Shown: one piece after another, positions 9,794 through 19,935 of the stretch
Position numbering within the stretch: the stretch's first letter is position 1
Layout of the letters: every line of letters starts with the position of its first letter
Assembly (NCBI RefSeq): GCF_000272105.2
Contig: NZ_AJZD02000021.1
Span: 52,230-116,229 of the forward strand
DNA from: Vibrio splendidus 12E03
GTDB lineage: Bacteria > Pseudomonadota > Gammaproteobacteria > Enterobacterales > Vibrionaceae
Direction of reading: 5' to 3'
DNA length: 64,000 nucleotides
The notes under the pieces: model-generated
What the model saw: the letters and a program-made list of their open reading frames with translations, nothing else
Told to the model about the DNA's origin: nothing
Database searches by the model: none
Translations under genes and position numbers: made by a program

Positions 9794-11629
9794 TTAAGCC
9801 TTAGCTGGACGTGCTGCACGCTTGCGTTCGTTTTCAGTAAGAAGCTTCTTACGGATACGAATGCTTACAGGCGTTACTTCTACTAGTTCGTCTTCGTCGA
9901 TGAACTCAAGAGCTTGCTCTAGAGTGTGACGGATAGGTGGCGAAAGAACCTGTGCTTCATCAGTACCAGATGCACGAACGTTCGTTAGCTGCTTACCTTT
10001 CAGACAGTTTACTGTTAGGTCGTTTGAACGGTTATGAATACCGATGATTTGACCTTCGTATACTTCGTCTGCGTGCTCAGCAAATAGACGACCACGTTCT
10101 TGTAGGTTGAATAGTGCGTAAGTCAGAGCTTTACCAGTTGCGTTCGAGATTAGAACACCGTTGTTACGTTGACCGATTACGCCGCCTTTGTGAGGACCGT
10201 AGTGATCAAATGAGTGGTAAAGAAGACCAGAACCAGACGTTAGAGTTAGGAACTCAGTTTGGAAACCGATAAGACCACGAGAAGGCATCATGAAGTCCAT
10301 GCGAACACGGCCTTTGCCATCTGGAGACATATCAGTTAGCTCACCTTTACGTAGACCGATGTTTTCCATGATGCCACCTTGGTGCTCTTCAAGCACGTCG
10401 ATAGTCACAGTTTCAAACGGTTCAGTTAGGTTGCCATCTTCGTCTTTCTTGATGATAACTTCTGGACGAGATACAGCTAGCTCGAAGCCTTCACGACGCA
10501 TGTTTTCGATCAGGATAGATAGGTGAAGCTCACCACGACCTGAAACACGGAAACGATCTGGGTTATCAGTTTCTTCAACACGTAGTGCAACGTTGTGTAC
10601 TAGTTCTTTCTCTAGACGCTCAAGGATGTTACGAGAAGTAACGAACTTACCTTCTTTACCCGCGAACGGAGAAGTGTTTACTTGGAACGTCATTGTTACT
10701 GTTGGTTCATCAACAGAAAGCGGAGTCATTGCTTCAACATTGTTTACGTCACAGATAGTGTCTGAAATTTTCAGCTCACCAAGACCAGTGATTGCAATGA
10801 TGTCGCCAGCGTTAGCTTGCTCAACTTCGTGACGGTCAAGACCTAGGTAACCAAGAACTGTACCTACTTTACCGTTACGTTTTTTGCCTTCTGCATTTAC
10901 GATAGTTACTTGTTGGTTTGGTTTAACAGAACCACGAGTAACACGAGCAACACCGATAACACCCACGTAAGAGCTGTAATCAAGTTGCGAAATTTGCATT
11001 TGTAGTGGACCGTCAAGGTCAACTGCAGGCGCGTCTACTGTATCAACAACAGCTTGGAACAATGGTTCCATGTTCTCGCCAGTTTCGCCTTCAGTCATTG
11101 TTGCCCAACCGTTTAGAGCTGAAGCGTAAACAACTGTGAAGTCTAGTTGCTCATCAGTAGCACCTAGGTTGTCGAAAAGGTCGAATACTTGATCCATAAC
11201 CCAATCAGGACGAGCGCCTGGGCGGTCAATCTTGTTGATTACAACGATTGGCTTAAGACCGTGTGCGAATGCTTTTTGCGTTACGAAACGAGTTTGAGGC
11301 ATTGGGCCGTCAACTGCGTCAACGATAAGCAGAACAGAGTCAACCATAGACATGATACGCTCAACTTCACCACCGAAGTCCGCGTGTCCCGGAGTATCTA
11401 CGATGTTGATGCGGTAATCATTCCAGTTGATTGCTGTGTTCTTAGCAAGGATTGTAATTCCACGCTCTTTTTCGATGTCATTCGAATCCATGACACGCTC
11501 TTCAGCTTCACCACGAGACTCAAGAGTGCCTGACTGTTGTAGCAGTTTATCAACCAAAGTCGTTTTACCGTGGTCAACGTGCGCGATGATCGCGATATTT
11601 CTTAACTTATCAATCTGTGGAGTAGACAT
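9794..11629 (-). CDS. typA: Ribosome-associated GTPase BipA/TypA
   Basis: BipA is a translational GTPase that aids 50S assembly at low temperature and stress responses. The product (611 aa from ATG 11629) begins [11 protein letters not shown] and shows G1 AHVDHGKTT, the switch I segment [12 protein letters not shown]3 [15 protein letters not shown], and G4 [13 protein letters not shown], followed by EF-G-like domains and a basic C-terminus ([21 protein letters not shown]). A GTG five codons upstream (11644) also opens the frame but adds residues not usual in the family. It is divergent from glnA, as in E. coli. Confidence 0.97.
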   Translation of the reverse strand: MSTPQIDKLRNIAIIAHVDHGKTTLVDKLLQQSGTLESRGEAEERVMDSNDIEKERGITILAKNTAINWNDYRINIVDTPGHADFGGEVERIMSMVDSVLLIVDAVDGPMPQTRFVTQKAFAHGLKPIVVINKIDRPGARPDWVMDQVFDLFDNLGATDEQLDFTVVYASALNGWATMTEGETGENMEPLFQAVVDTVDAPAVDLDGPLQMQISQLDYSSYVGVIGVARVTRGSVKPNQQVTIVNAEGKKRNGKVGTVLGYLGLDRHEVEQANAGDIIAITGLGELKISDTICDVNNVEAMTPLSVDEPTVTMTFQVNTSPFAGKEGKFVTSRNILERLEKELVHNVALRVEETDNPDRFRVSGRGELHLSILIENMRREGFELAVSRPEVIIKKDEDGNLTEPFETVTIDVLEEHQGGIMENIGLRKGELTDMSPDGKGRVRMDFMMPSRGLIGFQTEFLTLTSGSGLLYHSFDHYGPHKGGVIGQRNNGVLISNATGKALTYALFNLQERGRLFAEHADEVYEGQIIGIHNRSNDLTVNCLKGKQLTNVRASGTDEAQVLSPPIRHTLEQALEFIDEDELVEVTPVSIRIRKKLLTENERKRAARPAKA

Positions 11630-11971
11630 GGATTCTCGATTCACTCATAAAAGTAGCCGTCACTTATCTCAAAAGTTTGGATAATAACCGCTAGCTTGAT
11701 TTAAAAAACGGTCAATAATATACCAGATTCTAGACAAAAACCCAGAAATATGTGATCTGAACCAAGGCTTTTTTCTTTATTAGCGATTCATATCCGCTTA
11801 ACTTTGATTCAGTACAGTGTTGAGCAGCCAAATTCGTAGGACTCTAAAAAAGTATCACCTGCGAGTGGCGAGCCAAATCTCCCGCAAAATAACAAAAGTG
11901 GATTGACAACTTAGGCAATTCATTGATGAATGGTGCTCGCTTATGTCTCATATTGGTGCACAGAAAAACGG

Positions 11972-11990
11972 TTGCACCAACAAGGTGCAT
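11972..11990 (+). promoter_or_regulatory. NtrC-binding site (enhancer) for glnA
   Basis: TTGCACCAACAAGGTGCAT is close to the enteric glnA NtrC consensus (GCACC-N5-GGTGC). Two further TGGTGCA half-sites lie at 11954-11960 and 12004-12010. The centre is roughly 115 bp upstream of the start expected from the sigma-54 promoter at 12072, a usual enhancer distance. Confidence 0.85.
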
Positions 11991-12071
11991 CTAGAGATCA
12001 TTTTGGTGCAAAAACCAGATTAAGTAAAATCGCAAAACAAGTAAATCATTGAAATTAATGGAATAATTTTT

Positions 12072-12088
12072 TTGGCACGTTTTTGGCT
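12072..12088 (+). promoter_or_regulatory. Sigma-54 promoter of glnA
   Basis: TTGGCACGTTTTTGGCT has GG (12074-12075) and GC (12086-12087) separated by exactly 10 bp, the -24/-12 signature of sigma-54 promoters. It lies about 105 bp before the glnA start and downstream of the NtrC sites. The remaining bases of the 562-bp typA-glnA interval show no other clear element; a sigma-70 promoter is likely but was not assigned. Confidence 0.85.
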
Positions 12089-12191
12089 ATAGATAAATCA
12101 GCATCGATTAATGCACTTATAGACATTAATCAATGCTAGTTTCAACCGAATCGAGCTAATACCGAATTAATAACACTGGAGGTTATCCAAG

Positions 12192-13601
12192 ATGTCAGTA
12201 GAAAATGTACTATCCCTGATCCAAGAGAACGAAGTTAAATTTATCGACTTACGTTTTACTGATACAAAAGGTAAAGAGCAGCATATCTCTATTCCTTCTC
12301 ACCAAGTTGATGCAGACTTCTTCGAAGAAGGCAAAATGTTTGACGGCTCTTCAGTAGCTGGTTGGAAAGGCATTAACGAATCTGACATGGTAATGATGCC
12401 AGACGCAGCATCTGCTGTACTGGACCCATTCACAGAAGACGCAACGCTAAACATCCGTTGTGACATCCTTGAGCCTGCAACAATGCAAGGCTACGACCGT
12501 GACCCACGTTCTATCGCTAAACGTTCTGAAGAGTACCTACGTTCTACAGGTATCGCAGACACAGTTCTAGTTGGTCCAGAGCCAGAATTCTTCCTATTTG
12601 ATGACGTTAAGTTCTCAAACGACATGTCCGGTTCTTTCTTCAAGATTGATGACGTAGAAGCAGCTTGGAACACAGGTTCTGACATCGAAGGCGGTAACAA
12701 AGGTCACCGTCCTGGCGTTAAAGGCGGTTACTTCCCAGTAGCTCCAGTAGATTCATCTCAAGACATCCGTTCAGCAATGTGTCTAGTAATGGAAGAGATG
12801 GGCCTAGTTGTTGAAGCTCACCACCACGAAGTAGCAACTGCGGGTCAAAACGAAATCGCAACTCGCTTCAACACGCTAACAGCGAAAGCTGATGAAACTC
12901 AAATCTACAAGTACGTTGTACACAACGTTGCTCACGCATTTGGTAAAACAGCGACATTCATGCCTAAGCCACTAGTTGGTGATAACGGTTCTGGTATGCA
13001 CGTTCACCAATCTCTAGCAAAAGACGGCGTTAACCTGTTTGCTGGTGATAAGTACGGCGGCCTATCTGAAATGGCTCTTTACTACATCGGTGGTGTAATC
13101 AAGCACGCTCGTGCAATCAACGCGTTTGCTAACCCATCAACTAACTCGTACAAGCGTCTTGTACCTGGTTTCGAAGCACCTGTAATGCTTGCTTACTCAG
13201 CACGTAACCGTTCTGCTTCTATCCGTATCCCAGTAGTACCAAGCCCTAAAGCACGTCGTATCGAGCTACGTTTTGGTGACCCAGCAGCTAACCCATACCT
13301 ATGCTACTCAGCAATGCTTATGGCTGGCCTTGACGGTATCAAGAACAAGATTCACCCAGGCGAAGCTATGGATAAAGATCTATACGACCTTCCTGCAGAA
13401 GAAGCAGCTGAAATCCCAACAGTTGCAGAATCTCTACAAGAAGCTCTAGCAGCGCTTAGCGAAGACCGTGAGTTCCTAACAGCTGGCGGCGTATTCTCTG
13501 ACGATTTCATCGATTCTTACATCACTCTGAAATCTGACGACGTACAACGCGTGAACATGGCTACACACCCACTTGAGTTTGAACTGTACTACTCAGTTTA
13601 A
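12192..13601 (+). CDS. glnA: Glutamine synthetase type I
   Basis: It makes glutamine from glutamate, ammonia and ATP, the main ammonium-assimilation step. The 469-aa product has the beta-grasp N-terminus ([15 protein letters not shown]), the DGSSVAGW latch, the EPEFFLFD metal site, [20 protein letters not shown], and the adenylylation site KDLYDLP near residue 398, so it belongs to the dodecameric GSI-beta class controlled by GlnE. GGAGGT stands 6 bp before the ATG. Expression should depend on NtrC and sigma-54 sites upstream. It ends at the terminator at 13662. Confidence 0.99.
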   Translation: MSVENVLSLIQENEVKFIDLRFTDTKGKEQHISIPSHQVDADFFEEGKMFDGSSVAGWKGINESDMVMMPDAASAVLDPFTEDATLNIRCDILEPATMQGYDRDPRSIAKRSEEYLRSTGIADTVLVGPEPEFFLFDDVKFSNDMSGSFFKIDDVEAAWNTGSDIEGGNKGHRPGVKGGYFPVAPVDSSQDIRSAMCLVMEEMGLVVEAHHHEVATAGQNEIATRFNTLTAKADETQIYKYVVHNVAHAFGKTATFMPKPLVGDNGSGMHVHQSLAKDGVNLFAGDKYGGLSEMALYYIGGVIKHARAINAFANPSTNSYKRLVPGFEAPVMLAYSARNRSASIRIPVVPSPKARRIELRFGDPAANPYLCYSAMLMAGLDGIKNKIHPGEAMDKDLYDLPAEEAAEIPTVAESLQEALAALSEDREFLTAGGVFSDDFIDSYITLKSDDVQRVNMATHPLEFELYYSV

Positions 13602-13661
13602 TCTCCTGTAGAGATAAGCTATTTCTTACTGCAACCTTGTAAGAATCGCTGACTAAATATT

Positions 13662-13690
13662 AGGCTCGCCTCGCAGGCGGGCCTTTTTTA
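13662..13690 (+). terminator. Intrinsic terminator after glnA
   Basis: AGGCTCGCCT-CGC-AGGCGGGCCT (one G-T pair) followed by TTTTTTAT. It separates glnA from the DUF4124 gene and ntrBC. Confidence 0.88.
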
Positions 13691-13827
13691 TATTCTCCCG
13701 ACGCTCCCCTCCTCGTAACATACCTTAGACAAAAGCCCTCAGAGGCTGTCGCGCTAAATTCAAAAAAACCGATAACAAAACCAACGCCAAACGTGAAATC
13801 ACCTAGCGGTGAAAAGAGGCTAAAGAT

Positions 13828-14391
13828 ATGAAAAACATACTGTTCCTGATCGGGTTAACAGTCACGCTCTCGTGCTCTGCTCAAACGGTGTATACCTGGG
13901 TAGATGAAGATGGCGTGCTCCACTTTAGTGATAACCCTAGTGCTCAAGATGCCGAGGCTCTTCGCCTGCCAGATGTGCAAGCTTCAGCACCCGCCCCTAA
14001 ATTTGAGGCCTCGACTCCGGTTGACGCCGCTGCTTCCTCTACAACTAAAACGCCAACTAAAACCCAGGCAGAAACCGAAACCACAGAGCGCGAGGTTCCC
14101 ACTCAATTAGCCCTCACCATGCTGACTCCAGTTCATGATCAAACCATTCGTAGCAACCGCGGCTTAATCCCGATTCAGATAGAGCTCAACCGAAAACTTG
14201 GTATTGGGGAGCAATTACAATTGATGCTTGATGGCCGTCGTTATGGCGCCCCACAGACCCAACCTATTTGGGAATTAAAAGGTATTGCTCGAGGTACTCA
14301 CACCATTGCAATTCAAGCACATAGAAGCGGCAAGCTTATTGCATCTACTAGTCCAGTCACCGTGTATTTACATCGAGCGACGCTCAAGTAG
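13828..14391 (+). CDS. Periplasmic DUF4124 protein
   Basis: The 187-aa product has a signal peptide (MKNILFLIGLTVTLSCSAQ) followed by the short DUF4124 signature (TVYTWVDEDGVLHFSDNP), then a low-complexity Ala/Pro/Thr linker (about residues 50-90) and a C-terminal beta-rich part (LTPVHDQTIRSNRGLIPIQIEL ... SPVTVYLHR) that may be an Ig-like fold. Cys16 lies in the signal without a convincing lipobox. DUF4124 proteins are widespread in gamma-proteobacteria with no known function. It sits between glnA and ntrB but has a terminator before it and the ntrB promoter after it. Confidence 0.8.
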   Translation: MKNILFLIGLTVTLSCSAQTVYTWVDEDGVLHFSDNPSAQDAEALRLPDVQASAPAPKFEASTPVDAAASSTTKTPTKTQAETETTEREVPTQLALTMLTPVHDQTIRSNRGLIPIQIELNRKLGIGEQLQLMLDGRRYGAPQTQPIWELKGIARGTHTIAIQAHRSGKLIASTSPVTVYLHRATLK

Positions 14392-14512
14392 GCCAATGTG
14401 TTAAAAGAGGCCAAATAACCTCTACTTTTCACCTAATCGAAGCAGCTTTCAGCGACTCTAATGAATTATCTTTAGCTTCTGGTTGATATGCGCCATACTT
14501 GAACTTAGCTAC

Positions 14513-14527
14513 GCACCAATTTGGTGC
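14513..14527 (+). promoter_or_regulatory. NtrC palindrome before ntrB
   Basis: GCACCAATTTGGTGC is a perfect inverted repeat matching the NtrC consensus (GCACC-N5-GGTGC), 33 bp before the ntrB start. At glnLp in enterics a comparable site is used for repression by NtrC, so autoregulation of ntrBC is likely. The site also argues against starting ntrB at the TTG at 14521. Confidence 0.82.
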
Positions 14528-14559
14528 AGCAAGGAAAACACCAGTTCAAGGACGAAATA

Positions 14560-15636
14560 GTGAATCGATCAGCCAAAAGCGACAGCATAGATACACATCA
14601 TCTTTCCAGCGCCATTCTCGACAATATGGTGACTTCGACATTGATGCTCGATGAGCAACTGTATGTCCGATACGCCAATCCGGCGGCTGAGCAGCTCTTT
14701 TCACAGAGCGCACGACGCATCGTTGATCATCCACTGAGCCAACTTATCCAACACGCTTCACTTGATTTGGCACTTCTGACTCAACCGCTACAAAGTGGCC
14801 AGAGCATTACCGACAGTGACGTTACCTTCGTTGTTGATAACCGCCCACTGATGCTTGAAGTCACGGTTAGCCCTATATCTTGGCAGCGAGAGACGCTGTT
14901 ATTGGTTGAGATGCGCAAGATAGACCAGCAAAGACGCCTTAGCCAAGAGCTCAACCAACACGCACAACAACAAGCGGCTAAGTTGCTGGTGCGCGGATTA
15001 GCACATGAGATCAAGAACCCATTAGGTGGCTTAAGAGGTGCGGCGCAGTTACTTGGGAAAATGCTTCCTGATCAGTCTCTTAATGAATATACACAGATCA
15101 TTATTGAGCAAGCCGACCGCCTAAGAGCATTGGTCGACCGCCTGCTTGGCCCTCAGAAGCCGGGGACTAAATCAGAAGAGAACCTTCATCAGATACTTGA
15201 GAAAGTAAGGCAGCTCGTAGAGCTCGAATCGGGTTCAACGCTCGCCATCGAAAGGGATTACGACCCTAGCTTGCCGGACATCTTGATGGATTCGGCACAG
15301 GTTGAACAAGCGATGCTCAATATCGTGAGCAACGCGGCACAGATTCTAAAGACTCAGGATTCTGGAAAAATCACCATTCGCACCAGAACGGTGCATCAAG
15401 CAAATATTCACGGGCAGCGACACAAACTCGCGGCTCGTATTGAGATTAGCGATAACGGTCCGGGCATCCCCGATGATTTAAAAGATACCTTGTTTTACCC
15501 AATGGTCAGCGGACGAGAAGGTGGAACAGGGCTGGGGCTATCGATTTCTCAAAACCTGATCGATCAACACAATGGGAAAATTGATGTTGAAAGCTGGCCA
15601 GGCAACACCACATTCACGATTTACCTACCGATTTAG
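14560..15636 (+). CDS. ntrB: Nitrogen regulation sensor kinase/phosphatase NtrB (NRII)
   Basis: NtrB phosphorylates or dephosphorylates NtrC according to PII signalling. The 358-aa soluble protein has an N-terminal PAS domain (about residues 20-120; VRYANPAAEQLFSQSARR), the H-box GLAHEIKNPLGGLRGAAQ, N-box IVSNAAQIL, and G boxes ISDNGPGIPDD and GREGGTGLGLSIS. It has no membrane segment, as expected. The GTG at 14560 has AAGGA 6 bp upstream and gives an N-terminus of normal length; an upstream TTG at 14521 lies inside the NtrC palindrome. ntrC follows after 121 bp. Confidence 0.96.
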   Translation: MNRSAKSDSIDTHHLSSAILDNMVTSTLMLDEQLYVRYANPAAEQLFSQSARRIVDHPLSQLIQHASLDLALLTQPLQSGQSITDSDVTFVVDNRPLMLEVTVSPISWQRETLLLVEMRKIDQQRRLSQELNQHAQQQAAKLLVRGLAHEIKNPLGGLRGAAQLLGKMLPDQSLNEYTQIIIEQADRLRALVDRLLGPQKPGTKSEENLHQILEKVRQLVELESGSTLAIERDYDPSLPDILMDSAQVEQAMLNIVSNAAQILKTQDSGKITIRTRTVHQANIHGQRHKLAARIEISDNGPGIPDDLKDTLFYPMVSGREGGTGLGLSISQNLIDQHNGKIDVESWPGNTTFTIYLPI

Positions 15637-15757
15637 GTCACAAGAACCTCGTGATTGGACAGCGAGATGAAAGGCTTAACTCGGTAACACAAAGATTAAG
15701 ACATCATAAAAACAACAATGATTATCACAATAGATTTGGCTGCAAAGGAATTGAATT

Positions 15758-17161
15758 ATGAGTAAGGGATACGTTTGGGTCGTCGATGACGACAGCTCTA
15801 TCCGCTGGGTAGTAGAGAAAACACTTTCATCTGCGGATATAAAGTGCGAAACATTTGCTGATGCTGAGAGCGTGTTACTTGCGCTTGAACGAGAAACGCC
15901 AGACGTTTTGGTGTCTGATATTCGCATGCCCGGCATTGATGGGATTGAGCTGTTACACCAAGTTCACCAGCGCTCTCCCGACCTGCCCGTGATCATTATG
16001 ACCGCGCACTCAGACCTTGATGCGGCGGTGAATGCTTATCAAAAAGGCGCCTTTGAATATCTACCAAAGCCGTTCGATATTGATGAGACACTGACTCTAG
16101 TCGAACGAGCAATCGCACACAGCCAAGAACAGAAGCGCGAGCAAGCCAGTGAAGTTGCTGAAGACACCAACGCACCAGAAATCATCGGTGAAGCACCGGC
16201 AATGCAGGAGGTTTTCCGAGCGATTGGCCGTTTGTCTCGTTCATCCATTTCGGTTCTTATTAATGGTGAATCTGGTACTGGTAAAGAATTGGTCGCTCAC
16301 GCTCTGCATCGTCACAGCCCAAGAGCTAAGAAGCCCTTCATTGCCTTGAACATGGCAGCAATCCCCAAAGATCTGATCGAGTCTGAACTGTTTGGCCACG
16401 AAAAAGGTGCCTTTACCGGTGCTAACAGCGTTCGCCAAGGACGCTTTGAACAAGCCAACGGCGGCACGCTTTTTCTTGATGAAATCGGCGACATGCCACT
16501 CGATATTCAGACTCGCTTGCTACGTGTACTTTCTGATGGCCAATTTTATCGTGTGGGTGGACACTCTGCGGTTAAGGTTGACGTTCGTATCGTTGCCGCA
16601 ACCCACCAAGATCTTGAGCGCTTAGTGCATGAAGGCGACTTCCGTGAAGACCTTTTCCACCGACTCAACGTTATCCGAATCCATATCCCGGCACTTCGCG
16701 AACGTAAACAAGACATTGAAAAGCTGACTCATCACTTCCTAGCATCCGCCGCCGAAGAGCTCGGTGTTGAAGTGAAGACACTGCATCCTGAGACCATTTT
16801 GAAGCTCAACCAGCTCAATTGGCCGGGTAACGTGCGTCAGCTTGAAAACATTTGTCGTTGGCTTACCGTGATGGCCAGCGGCAGCGAAATTCTTCCTTCA
16901 GACCTGCCACCAGAGCTGCTAGAAGAAAAAGTGGTGACCACCTCAGGAACTGGAGATAACTGGCAACAACTGCTCGCTAATTGGGCAAAGTGTGCGCTTG
17001 ATTCAGGAGAAAAAGAGCTGCTAACTTATGCTCTGCCAGAATTTGAACGTATACTGCTAGAAGCTGCACTCCACCACACTAATGGTCATAAACAGGATGC
17101 AGCTAAGGTTTTGGGATGGGGAAGAAACACCCTAACTCGTAAGCTCAAAGAACTGTACTAG
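15758..17161 (+). CDS. ntrC: Nitrogen regulation response regulator NtrC (NRI)
   Basis: This enhancer-binding activator drives sigma-54 promoters under nitrogen limitation. The 467-aa protein has a receiver domain with phospho-acceptor Asp54 ([10 protein letters not shown]), an AAA+ domain with Walker A GESGTGKE, the sigma-54-contact loop EKGAFTGA and Walker [14 protein letters not shown], and a C-terminal Fis-type helix-turn-helix ([23 protein letters not shown]). All key residues are intact. Likely targets in this window are the sites at 11972 and 14513. Confidence 0.98.
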   Translation: MSKGYVWVVDDDSSIRWVVEKTLSSADIKCETFADAESVLLALERETPDVLVSDIRMPGIDGIELLHQVHQRSPDLPVIIMTAHSDLDAAVNAYQKGAFEYLPKPFDIDETLTLVERAIAHSQEQKREQASEVAEDTNAPEIIGEAPAMQEVFRAIGRLSRSSISVLINGESGTGKELVAHALHRHSPRAKKPFIALNMAAIPKDLIESELFGHEKGAFTGANSVRQGRFEQANGGTLFLDEIGDMPLDIQTRLLRVLSDGQFYRVGGHSAVKVDVRIVAATHQDLERLVHEGDFREDLFHRLNVIRIHIPALRERKQDIEKLTHHFLASAAEELGVEVKTLHPETILKLNQLNWPGNVRQLENICRWLTVMASGSEILPSDLPPELLEEKVVTTSGTGDNWQQLLANWAKCALDSGEKELLTYALPEFERILLEAALHHTNGHKQDAAKVLGWGRNTLTRKLKELY

Positions 17162-17269
17162 ACCTTATATGATTCTCGATGCAGCTACTTTTTAACCAAA
17201 AAAGTGTCGCTTGGTTTGAATAGTGTCGGTACAATTACAGTACACTATTCACCAAAGTTGTAGCTAAAG

Positions 17270-19852
17270 ATGTCTTTGAAAACACAAATTACTTTGAGAA
17301 CCGCAGTGGTTCTGCCATTCGTGATGATTTTTCTGTTCACTATGGGTGTTATGGTTTTCACTCAAAAGCTAAGCTACAAAGAGATGGTGAGTGATGTTAG
17401 TGCACGCCAGCTAACATCACTAACTGACAATGTTCATCAAAGCCTGTCTAATTTTTTAGAAAAGCCATTTCACGCCAACCTCTCGCTCAGCCATAACATC
17501 GGCTACCACCATCTTTATCAAGCCGGCAATCTTAGTAAGGTCCAAGACTATATTTTTTATACGTTTTCAGACCATTACACTGCTGTACCTCAACTCGATG
17601 CGATCGGCTTTGGTTCTGAAGATGGTAACTACGTAGGTTTCCGCAAAGAAGCCAACAAAGGCTACACCTTGATGGTGCAAGACGAACGCACCAATGATCA
17701 GCTGGTCATTTACCGTGGCAGCAAAATTAGTGAAGACATTCGATCGGTGATTTCAGGTTACGATCCTAGAATCCGTCCTTGGTACACTCCCATTGCGACA
17801 CAGAAAAAACCGTTATGGTCACCAATTTATGCCAATGCTGACGAACGTCAAGAAATCACCTTATCTGCTCTCGCGCCTATCTATGATGATAATGAATTCA
17901 AAGCCGTCGTCGTCAGCGACATCAAAATCAATACCTTCAATGCGTTTCTCAGAAAGCTCAAAGATAGAACGGATGCCTCTGTTTACATCATCGATAAGCA
18001 GAAACGCTTGGTCGCGCACTCAGGCGGAGGCAGTGTCGTTTCATGGGGCACAGGACAAACCAACAAAGGGCAACGCAAACTGGCAACAGAGAGTGCTAAC
18101 CCAGTCATACGTGAGAGTGCTAGCTACGTAGAGCAATTCCACCTAATCGAGAATTTGGGCGAGCAGCGCTTTAGCTTTAGCCTAGACAACGAACGCTACT
18201 TCAACCAAATCACCCCATACGAAGATGAGCACGGGCTCACGTGGTTTATTGGGGTGTCGATCCCTGAAAGCAATCTGCTCGGTGAATTGCCAGAAAATCA
18301 AAGAAACAGTTGGTTGCTTGGGCTAGCACTGAGCTGCATTGGGGTCATTGCAGGATTAATTGCCTTTAATCGCGCAACCCAACCCATCACCTCGACAGCG
18401 GATGCGGCAAAACGCCTTGCTAAGGGCGATTGGGACGCGAGCATGCCCAAAACAGGGCATATATATGAAACCAGCATGTTGGTCGAGTCATTCAATGAAA
18501 TGACCAACAACTTAAAGGCTTCGTTTCATGCATTACAGTCTCAACTTACCTATGACTCATTAACCAAGCTATACAGTCGTGAAGGCTTTATTGACGCTGC
18601 CAAGAAACACCCCGACAACGAAAAAGGCACACTGTATTTGATTGGTATTGATCGCTTCCGAGACATCAATGACAGCCTAGGTCATTACAATGGCGACCAG
18701 CTGCTTATTATTGCTGCCGCTCGTTTAAGAGGCACACTGCCATCCGAATACCTATTGGCTCGCACTGGTGGTGATGAGTTTGCCATCTACGCGCCAAACG
18801 TAACGCAAAGCGATGATGTTCAGCTGCTGACTAACCGCTTACTTCAAACCTTCGCTTCCCCATTTTCAATGGAATCGGAAAGCGTGGTGATTAAGGTATC
18901 GATGGGGATAGTGAATGTCTCGAATCTTCACGACATTACACTCCTGCTACGCAGCAGCAGCATTGCATTGAGCAATGCGAAACAAGACAAAACCAGTGTC
19001 AGTATTTATAGCCCTGAAATGGGCAAAGCATCAAGACATCGAACCAAGATGCTGGCGCGGATGAATCGAGCGATTGAGCTTCAGCAGTTCGAACCGTTTT
19101 ACCAGCCTATTATTGATCTGGAATCTGGCTCGACCATAGGAGCTGAAGCTTTAGCTCGCTGGATAACCGATGCAGGAATGATCTCGCCACTCGAGTTCAT
19201 TCCTCTCGCGGAAGAGAGCGGGCTCATTTACGATATCGGAAAACAAATTCTGCATAAGTCCTGTCGAGATACAGCCATCGCGATTGAGTCAGGAAAATGG
19301 AGCAAGGACTTCTCTATTCACGTCAACCTGTCGGTCGTTCAGCTAAGCGAAAGTGGCTTTGTGGAACAAGTAAAAGGCACGTTGCGAGACACAAATCTGC
19401 CAGCAAGCAACCTGACACTAGAGATCACCGAATCACGCATCGTCGACAACGACCCGACCATCATCGATAACATGCTGACTCTAAAAGCACTAGGGATATC
19501 AATTGCGATTGATGACTTTGGTACCGGCTATTCGTCATTGGCTTACTTACACAAACTGCCATTCGACTGCCTTAAGATCGACCGCAGCTTTGTCAGCAAA
19601 CTTGATAAAGAGAACCTAGATAGCTCCATCGTCGCGGCCATCGTTAACATCACTAAGGGCTTCAAAGTAAGCTTGGTGGCAGAGGGCGTTGAAACACAAC
19701 AACAGGCTGAACTTCTCAAGCAGCTGCAGTGCCCGCTTGCTCAAGGCTTCTTATACAGTCGCCCAGTTCCGTTTGACCAATGGCCTACCGACCTCAGTAA
19801 CACTAATCAAAGTGCCAAGGTCAAGCAAAATACCAAAGAGAGCCTCACCTAA
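17270..19852 (+). CDS. Membrane sensor with Cache, HAMP, GGDEF and EAL domains
   Basis: The 860-aa protein has an N-terminal transmembrane helix (residues 11-31), a periplasmic double-Cache domain (about 35-345, with RPWYTPIATQKKPLWSPIY), a second helix (WLLGLALSCIGVIAGLIAF), HAMP (ATQPITSTADAAKRLAKGDW), GGDEF (RTGGDEFAIYA, motif intact) and EAL (GAEALARW, NLSVVQL, EITES, DDFGTGYSS, KIDRSF, AEGVET). Both catalytic sites look complete, so it could make and degrade cyclic di-GMP in response to a periplasmic ligand. No RxxD inhibitory site precedes GGDEF. It stands alone between ntrC and a terminator at 19887. Confidence 0.92.
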   Translation: MSLKTQITLRTAVVLPFVMIFLFTMGVMVFTQKLSYKEMVSDVSARQLTSLTDNVHQSLSNFLEKPFHANLSLSHNIGYHHLYQAGNLSKVQDYIFYTFSDHYTAVPQLDAIGFGSEDGNYVGFRKEANKGYTLMVQDERTNDQLVIYRGSKISEDIRSVISGYDPRIRPWYTPIATQKKPLWSPIYANADERQEITLSALAPIYDDNEFKAVVVSDIKINTFNAFLRKLKDRTDASVYIIDKQKRLVAHSGGGSVVSWGTGQTNKGQRKLATESANPVIRESASYVEQFHLIENLGEQRFSFSLDNERYFNQITPYEDEHGLTWFIGVSIPESNLLGELPENQRNSWLLGLALSCIGVIAGLIAFNRATQPITSTADAAKRLAKGDWDASMPKTGHIYETSMLVESFNEMTNNLKASFHALQSQLTYDSLTKLYSREGFIDAAKKHPDNEKGTLYLIGIDRFRDINDSLGHYNGDQLLIIAAARLRGTLPSEYLLARTGGDEFAIYAPNVTQSDDVQLLTNRLLQTFASPFSMESESVVIKVSMGIVNVSNLHDITLLLRSSSIALSNAKQDKTSVSIYSPEMGKASRHRTKMLARMNRAIELQQFEPFYQPIIDLESGSTIGAEALARWITDAGMISPLEFIPLAEESGLIYDIGKQILHKSCRDTAIAIESGKWSKDFSIHVNLSVVQLSESGFVEQVKGTLRDTNLPASNLTLEITESRIVDNDPTIIDNMLTLKALGISIAIDDFGTGYSSLAYLHKLPFDCLKIDRSFVSKLDKENLDSSIVAAIVNITKGFKVSLVAEGVETQQQAELLKQLQCPLAQGFLYSRPVPFDQWPTDLSNTNQSAKVKQNTKESLT

Positions 19853-19886
19853 ATCAGGCAGAAATCGAATAAGTCAGATACAAAAG

Positions 19887-19911
19887 TGCCAGCATGATGC
19901 TGGCATTTTTT
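19887..19911 (+). terminator. Intrinsic terminator after the GGDEF/EAL gene
   Basis: TGCCAGC-ATGAT-GCTGGCA followed by a run of T, 35 bp after the stop. The A-rich left flank may also serve the convergent hemN. Confidence 0.88.
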
Positions 19912-19935
19912 ATGTTTCTATTCTCAATCGAGCGA

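Noticed and set aside
15637..15757. Possible terminator between ntrB and ntrC
   Set aside because: A short TCAC...GTGA symmetry is present, but there is no stable stem and no T-run.
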